Part shown: one piece after another, positions 58,701-64,000 of the stretch
Layout: every line of letters starts with the position of its first letter
Numbering within the stretch: the stretch's first letter is position 1
From: Neoscytalidium dimidiatum
Lineage: Eukaryota > Ascomycota > Dothideomycetes > Botryosphaeriales > Botryosphaeriaceae
Length of the DNA stretch: 64,000 nucleotides
Direction: 5' to 3'
Assembly (NCBI GenBank): GCA_037367355.1
Contig: CM074703.1
Span: 2,542,001-2,606,000, forward strand
Program-made: the position numbers and the translations under genes
The notes under the pieces: generated by a model
Told to the model about the DNA's origin: nothing
The model's database searches: none
Seen by the model: the letters and a program-made list of their open reading frames with translations, nothing else

Positions 58701-59682
58701 TCCTTCCTCATCCTCTCGACCGCTGCAGCCCTGTGCGCCCATCGTCATCCGTACAGCCGATGGCTGCATCGTATCCGTGAGGAAAAATCCACCAACTACT
58801 GAGGTACTTTCGCTACCCCGCAACTCGTCTATCTCGACCTTTCCGAAGCATGTCCGCGTGATCGGCTTGCGTCTGAAAAGGGACGCAATCAATAAAGCTG
58901 TTGCTGCGAAACCTCCGAAGGCCCTGTTTCAGCATCGCGGCACATCCACAATTTCCCGAGTGCTGAGGCCTCTCCGCGCGTCAAGCCCTCCCAATTTTAG
59001 AAACCTGCTCTCTTTTCGCTCTTGCTCTGCTCCCGGATCAGCGAAGATCCTCACGGAGCTTGCTGGGCCGGCTGCGCGCTGCCGACCCTTTTCTCTAGCC
59101 GATGACTGTCTGAGAGCGGGAGCATTGCCGGGAAGTCGGCCTGCGCTTCCATATTCAAACGCGCTTCTCTAAGCACGGCTTCGGCGGTCCGCATGGCGAG
59201 ACGCCAAACGGACCAGCCTCCTAGTTCCACTCCAACTAAGCCTAACATGGGTTTGACCCAGGATTCCAGGCTCTTAAGAAACTGCTTGTTATGCACCTGC
59301 GTGAGGTGATAGGTGGATCTTGTTTCGAGCGCCGCCACTCCGCGTTTTGCATGCATGCCGGTGAGCTTCGCGTATGTAGCCGTTCCCCTAACCACTCTCC
59401 TGGTAAGCATGTCTCCTAGTCAGGGCACGTTATATAAACAAAATAGCCGCCTCGGCGGAAGGAAAAGTGCCCACCTTCCCGATCTCATTCGTTCAAGAGC
59501 CAGTCTCCTCGGTGTGCTTTACACCGTTACCTTTCTCTCTCCCTCTCTCTTTCTAATTCTCACTTCTCTCGCTTTCGCTGTATATATCGGCCTGGAGCCC
59601 GCTCTCTTTTGAAACATCCTAAACTTGACATCTCGTCCTCATCCCTCCACCGTCTCTACTGTCTTCCTCATCCGGAACAATC
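55797..59682. other. Long intergenic region upstream of the pectin acetylesterase
   Basis: About 3.9 kb. Candidate 5'-UTR introns of the membrane-protein gene lie in 55800-55930. The 57600-58300 stretch is AT-rich with a TATATAAAG near 57608 and a 14-nt poly-T tract at 58068-58082. The 208-codon frame 58546-59172 has no recognisable features and is not called. The last 250 bp are the acetylesterase promoter. Confidence 0.45.
59581..59587 (+). promoter_or_regulatory. TATA-like element of the rhamnogalacturonan acetylesterase gene
   Basis: TATATAT lies 96 bp before the ATG at 59683, after a long CT-rich tract. A second TATATAAA lies at 59431-59438. The nearer one is the more probable core element. 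Confidence 0.5.
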
Positions 59683-60655
59683 ATGAAGTTCATCATCCCG
59701 TCTTCTCTGCTGGCCCTGGCTGCCTCCGCCGTGGCTCTGCCTACCGACCTGTCTGCCCAGACGGAGAAGAGGGCCACTCCCAAGATCTACCTGGCTGGTG
59801 ATTCCACCATGGCCAAGGCTGGTGGCGGTTCCGGCACCGAGGGTGCGCCCCGTTCCTGCATGCTCACACTATCCATCGCACATGGTGGCTGACATCTGTT
59901 GCAGGTTGGGGCCAGTACCTCGCCTACTCGATCAAAAACGCCGAAGTCGTGAACTGGGCTCGTGCCGGCCGCTCCGCTCGCTCATACACAGACGAGGGCC
60001 GCTTCCAGTCCATCATCGACGCCGTCCAGTCCGGCGACTACGTCATCATCGAGTTCGGCCACAATGTAAGCACCAATTCACCTCCTCACTCATGCAGCAT
60101 GACCCCTGGATCCACAGACGTAACGTCCCGATCGCCAATGTCGACACAGCACTGACGCGCCCTCTCTAGGACGGCGGCTCCCTCACCGACACCGACAACG
60201 GCCGCACCGACTGCTACGGCAGCGGCTCCGAGACCTGCACGACGCCCGACGGCAAGGTCGTCCAGACCTTCGTGACCTACGTGACCAACGCGGGCAAGGC
60301 CCTGACGGCGAAGGGCGCCAAGGTCATCGTGTCGTCGCAGACGCCCAACAACCCGTGGGAGAGCGGCTCCTTCACCTACACGCCCAGCCGCTTCGTCAGC
60401 TACGCCCAGATCTCGGCCAAGAACATCGGCTCCGGCGCCAGCTTCGTCGACCACGGCGCCTACGTCGCCGACATCTTCAAGAGCGCCGGCAAGGCCGCCG
60501 TCGACGCTTACTTCCCCAACGACCACACCCACACGAGCCCCGCCGGCGCGGATGCAGTGTCGAAGGCCTTCGTGAAGGGCGTTTTGTGCGCGAGCGACGC
60601 GTTTGGCACCTATGTGAAGAATTCGACGACCAGCGTGCCGGGAAGCTGCTTGTAA
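59683..60655 (+). CDS. Rhamnogalacturonan acetylesterase (SGNH/GDSL, family CE12), secreted
   Basis: Exons 59683-59842, 59905-60065 and 60170-60655 (268 aa). The introns have GTGCGC/GCAG and GTAAGC/CTAG ends. The signal peptide [19 protein letters not shown] is followed by a short pro-region ending in a Lys-Arg (QTEKR), a possible Kex2 site. SGNH blocks: [11 protein letters not shown] (catalytic Ser), [31 protein letters not shown] (Asn) and the C-terminal [10 protein letters not shown] with the catalytic Asp and His. It removes acetyl groups from the rhamnogalacturonan I backbone of pectin outside the cell. The stretch 59905-60655 is GC-richer than its surroundings, as often seen in expressed secreted enzymes. 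Family assignment is firm; substrate detail is by homology. Confidence 0.93.
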
Positions 60656-61693
60656 AATGGGGGAGTGGTTGCGCGGAGAGGAAATGAAGGATGTTGTTTC
60701 GATTCTTTGTTGATATGAGAGTGCTACTTATTTATGGGTTGGGGGAAGAGCTTGATGAAAATATTATATTTGTGATACCGCCCATCTAGCGCGCGTTCTG
60801 ATCACTTGATCTGCTACATTGAGGGGTTGCTTCCCGAAGCTGATTCGCAGCGCTGGCACCGACTGCCATGATGAGCGAGGTAGCTAAGATTAATTCGGTC
60901 TCCGTCTGATCGCCTGCGGGATTAATACATATCGAGAGCGACAAAGAGGACGGCTAATCTACTACTATCCACCTAAATTCCGCGGCCGTATAGAGGTACC
61001 TTGCTTAGATTTTGCCGCCCTATTTCTCTCTAAAAAGAATTATGCAACTAAGCTTCTACTGAACCATGGGTCCCCACCCCCTCCCCCAGGACAACCTGAA
61101 ACACCGCCCTAAAATTGCTTCGAAATATATAATCCCGTCCTCCATCTTGATATGGTCAACCCTACCTACAACTAAGGAATAGCAATAGCAGCTTCCAATT
61201 CGCACACCGTGGCAATCCCTGTCCTCTGCATCGCCGATATCCCGCGCTTGCCGAGTGCGCACGGCTACGTCCTCTGGTGCAAAATCATCGACGCCGTCTA
61301 GGGCCAGCAGAAGGAGGACTTACCGTGTTCGAGAAGGTACGCGACGTTAGGATTACATGGTTCCCGGGGATTCCGAGACGTCCGATGCGCTGCACTGGGC
61401 GTTCATCGGGGAGGTGAGCAGGCTGCGGCGCGCAGGTATGGACGTCAGCGGGCATACTTAGAGATAAACATGCGGGTGCCGAGGTCGCGAGGCGGCGAGG
61501 AATGAATTCGGGGTCTGACTAGTTCGCTACCCTGATGAAATTCCCATCCCATCCAAATCTCATACTCAAAAAGGTCGATAACCCAAGGGACGCATACGAC
61601 GCGAGTAAAATAGAAAAGGACCCTTTGTTCTGCATCCATCAAACGCCAGAATATCATGACCATCGTCCATAAGCCTTACCCAATATCCCAATC
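60656..61693. other. Intergenic region between convergent genes, with a coding relic
   Basis: About 1 kb between the acetylesterase and Dna2 stop codons. It is AT-rich apart from a GC-rich island at about 61200-61460 that reads like a broken gene (separate entry). Confidence 0.5.
61209..61461 (+). pseudogene. Decayed coding fragment of unknown family
   Basis: The GC-rich island reads as protein in pieces. A 30-codon stretch (VAIPVLCIADIPRLPSAHGY ...) ends in TAG at 61299; then TVFEKVRDVRITWFPG appears in another frame; then after a frame change at about 61366, DSETSDALHWAFIGEVSRLR continues to TAG at 61459. The sequence looks like ordinary folded protein interrupted by a stop and shifts, flanked by AT-rich DNA. 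An intron-rich live gene cannot be excluded. I do not recognise the family. Confidence 0.3.
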
Positions 61694-64000
61694 TCAAGCA
61701 TTCTCGCCCAGGACATCATTGACAATGTCCCTCAACACCGGCCTTTTGCTCAGCATCGCCTTCTGCCCAACCCTCCCCCTCTTCTCTGGAACCTTCAGTC
61801 TCACACCACCACCACCATTTCCTTTACTTTCCCCCAACACCCTCTTCTTCTTCACCGGACTCCCCAACGCTGGTTTAACTACCTTGTTCGGATCCCTCGG
61901 ACTCAACGGCCCACTACCACCGCCGTTCCTCGGACTACTCCTCGCCCTTACCGGACTCCTCACACCCACCGGACTAACCGGCACGGGCACCCCTACCGAC
62001 GCCGCCTGAGTCTGAGTCCCCCACTCCTCAAAAGCATGCGCCTCGACCTCACCAGGCCTAATGTCCCTGATCCAACCCTTCCCCTCACACACCTCGACCA
62101 ACCCCCTCAACGTCTCCTCGCCGCTTCCCTTCAGCGTCCCGCTGCTACCCACGAGCACGAGCTTGCTTCGCGCCCGAGTGACTGCGACGTTCACACGGCG
62201 CCAGTCACGCAGCAGCTCGCCGACGTTGCGTGCCTCGTTGCTGCGCACGCAGCTCACGAGCACGACCTCCTTGTCGCGGCCCTGGAACTTGTCGGCCGTG
62301 TGCAGCTCGAGCGCCGGGGCGCGGTGGCGCAGCGCCTGGCGGAGCAGGGCGAGCTGCGAGCGGTAGAAGGTGATCACGCCGATCTCGGACGGTGGGACGC
62401 CCGTCGAGATGAGCGCTTCAACGAGCTGAACGGTCAGGGTGCATTCCAGGGTGTTCAGGATGCGGGAGCCGCCGGAGAAGGTTTCCTGGGCGGTTGGGCC
62501 AAGGGCATCGGTGTTAAGGAAGAGGACTTTGTTGTTGGGCTGCAGGGCATGGTTGAGCCAGCACGTGGGTGAATCGTGGCCGCGGCAGGCGAGCCCTTGG
62601 TCGATAGCAGCGGCAGGGATAACAAAAGGGTTGCTAGAGCGGCTGCGTTGTGGCTGACTAACGGAGTGCGGGTGGTAGTGATGGCGCTGGAGGGCATCAA
62701 GGCTGGGGATTGAGAGGGAGCGGTTGGCGACAGCGTCATTGCCGCATTTGAGCCGGCCGTTGTATATGAGGGTGTTTGAAAGGAGCATGATTTCGGCGCA
62801 CATACGGTACTGATGCTCCAGGTTTACGACGGCTTCAGGGTGGCTTTCTGACAAGAGCTTGAACAAGCTAACGTCAAGCCCGCCCTCTTGAGCTTCTTTA
62901 TTCTGGACAAGCGGGGGCAGTTGATAGTGGTCTCCGACAAGGATAAAGCGTTTAGCCATCCTGATGGGGCCAAGGCAAACAGGCAACGTGATTTGTGAGG
63001 CTTCATCGACTATGCAGTAGTCGAACAGCCGGCGGCGAAAGATTGGGTGGTTGATAGTCAGACAAGTCGTTGCCACGACTGGAGGATCCTTCCAAGTATG
63101 CTCAAGTTCTTCTAATGAGCTCGCAGGATGGGCGGCGATCATGGCGAATTCCTTGACTTCAGGATGTATCTTTACTGCGGCACCAAGCCGCAAGATGCCA
63201 ATGTCGTCATTCCGAATCTTAAGTAAGATGTTGTCGACAGCAGTGTGTGTATAGGACGTAAGCAAAACGCTCTTGCCTTTTGCTACCAGAGACCGAATGA
63301 TGTGAGCAATTGTTGTCGTTTTACCCGTACCTGGCATTCCCAGAACGAGCGCATAATCTTTTGCAGAGAAGACCTTATCCACTGCTGCTTCTTGATCCGA
63401 ATTCATCGCCATACGCTGCGATTTTGCGTGGATGGTATACCCGCTCGGACTTGGCTTGAACACAGGATCCTTGCCATCTACAATGAGGGCGCGAAGAGCA
63501 GTTGACCTAAAATCGCTGTCGTTCATGAGTTGAATGAGGTTGTTCCGGACCAAGGCCATCCCGTTACTGAATTCGTCCTTGTCAAGACGATACAGGATCG
63601 GTTCATCATCATGGTCGGCATGCTTTGAGGATGCGACAACTCCGGCAGTGACATCCATGAGCCCTACGAACGTTTGTCTGGTGACCGGATCAAAATCAGG
63701 TTGCTTGATGCGGGCATTGTGAAGGCGCCTGTCGACTGCCACTGTGATTGATCGTTTCCGAACCGAAACAACATATCCGTTGGCCAAGGCAAAGTGGCCC
63801 TTCTCATCCGAAACGACAATAGGTTCACCGACAGTTATTTGAGATTCCGTGAAAGAGAAGCTTGAAGGTGCATTGTGTTTCACAAGGTTGTACTGGAATC
63901 GGTTAATTTTTTGGCCCTCCGGAAAGTCCTTAAAAGATCCAGGGTCAACGACGACGTTGGCGAAACATCTCCCGAGCTTTTCACGCTCCTCGCTGAGCAG
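61694..64000 (-). CDS. DNA2: DNA replication helicase/nuclease Dna2, C-terminal helicase part (5' end outside window)
   Basis: Continuous minus-strand frame of 768 codons plus stop, open to the right edge (the edge reads LLSEEREKLGRCFANVVVD). It contains SF1B helicase motifs in order: Q-like NSDQEAAVDKV, Walker A GMPGTGKTTTIAHII, Ia TSYTHTAVDNILLKI, II CIVDEASQITLP, III GDHYQLPPLV, IV LEHQYRM, V TADKFQGRDKEVVLVSCVRS, VI RVNVAVTRARSKLVLVG. The lead-in FQYNLVK and EKLGRCFANVVVD segment are Dna2-like. The RecB-type nuclease and Fe-S cysteines of Dna2 would lie beyond the window. The C-terminal tail is Pro/Arg/Gly/Lys-rich and ends RPVLRDIVNDVLGENA. It acts in Okazaki-fragment flap processing and DNA end resection in the nucleus. 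Other SF1 helicases are less likely given this context. Confidence 0.93.
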   Translation of the reverse strand: MLSEEREKLGRCFANVVVDPGSFKDFPEGQKINRFQYNLVKHNAPSSFSFTESQITVGEPIVVSDEKGHFALANGYVVSVRKRSITVAVDRRLHNARIKQPDFDPVTRQTFVGLMDVTAGVVASSKHADHDDEPILYRLDKDEFSNGMALVRNNLIQLMNDSDFRSTALRALIVDGKDPVFKPSPSGYTIHAKSQRMAMNSDQEAAVDKVFSAKDYALVLGMPGTGKTTTIAHIIRSLVAKGKSVLLTSYTHTAVDNILLKIRNDDIGILRLGAAVKIHPEVKEFAMIAAHPASSLEELEHTWKDPPVVATTCLTINHPIFRRRLFDYCIVDEASQITLPVCLGPIRMAKRFILVGDHYQLPPLVQNKEAQEGGLDVSLFKLLSESHPEAVVNLEHQYRMCAEIMLLSNTLIYNGRLKCGNDAVANRSLSIPSLDALQRHHYHPHSVSQPQRSRSSNPFVIPAAAIDQGLACRGHDSPTCWLNHALQPNNKVLFLNTDALGPTAQETFSGGSRILNTLECTLTVQLVEALISTGVPPSEIGVITFYRSQLALLRQALRHRAPALELHTADKFQGRDKEVVLVSCVRSNEARNVGELLRDWRRVNVAVTRARSKLVLVGSSGTLKGSGEETLRGLVEVCEGKGWIRDIRPGEVEAHAFEEWGTQTQAASVGVPVPVSPVGVRSPVRARSSPRNGGGSGPLSPRDPNKVVKPALGSPVKKKRVLGESKGNGGGGVRLKVPEKRGRVGQKAMLSKRPVLRDIVNDVLGENA

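Noticed and set aside
58546..59172. 208-codon plus-strand open frame
   Set aside because: Arg/Ser/Pro/Leu-rich composition without domain-like segments. Likely a chance frame in GC-rich intergenic DNA.

Overview
The window is nuclear DNA of a filamentous ascomycete (Pezizomycotina). Genes carry short spliceosomal introns, mostly 45-120 bp with GTAAGT-like donors, CTNAC-like branch points and CAG/TAG acceptors. The gene content is typical of moulds: an AT-hook/bZIP factor, a Zn2Cys6 factor, L-arabinitol 4-dehydrogenase and a family CE12 rhamnogalacturonan acetylesterase. A Dothideomycete is my best guess, but this is inference; the complete RPB2 gene here is the standard marker to settle it. 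All exon coordinates were placed by eye from splice signals and protein continuity.

Layout. 1-9.2 kb: 3'-partial Kin4-like kinase (-), a Rieske/AIF-type flavoprotein (-) and a PrxQ-type peroxiredoxin (+) facing away from each other. 9.2-18.1 kb: a stretch with no conventional gene, holding three tiny spliced genes (+). They encode 21-, 26- and 23-residue proteins that share a phase-1 intron, a TATA-like box 140-180 bp upstream of the ATG, and a C-terminal Trp-Pro-Arg/Lys-Asp motif. I recognise no family for them; they are the best candidate for an undescribed system. 18.1-27.7 kb: bZIP factor (-), Rad1 checkpoint clamp subunit (-), OST5 oligosaccharyltransferase subunit (-), Kelch-BTB protein (+) and L-arabinitol 4-dehydrogenase (+).

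29.3-46.6 kb: PPIL4-like cyclophilin-RRM protein (-), Zn2Cys6 regulator (+), RidA-like protein with a signal peptide (+), RPB2 (-), quinone oxidoreductase-like MDR enzyme (-) and Dsk2/ubiquilin (+). 48.6-64 kb: PhlG-like hydrolase with a signal peptide (+), two lineage-specific proteins of unknown function (-), rhamnogalacturonan acetylesterase (+), a decayed coding relic, and the C-terminal helicase half of Dna2 (-), which runs off the right edge.

Most genes are independent housekeeping or regulatory loci, not a biosynthetic cluster. Plausible functional links are the divergent redox pair (AIF-like/PrxQ), the plant cell-wall sugar functions (L-arabinitol dehydrogenase with XlnR-type GGCTAAA sites upstream; pectin acetylesterase), and the tandem WP[RK]D micro-gene array. 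No tRNA, rRNA, intact transposon or CRISPR array was seen.
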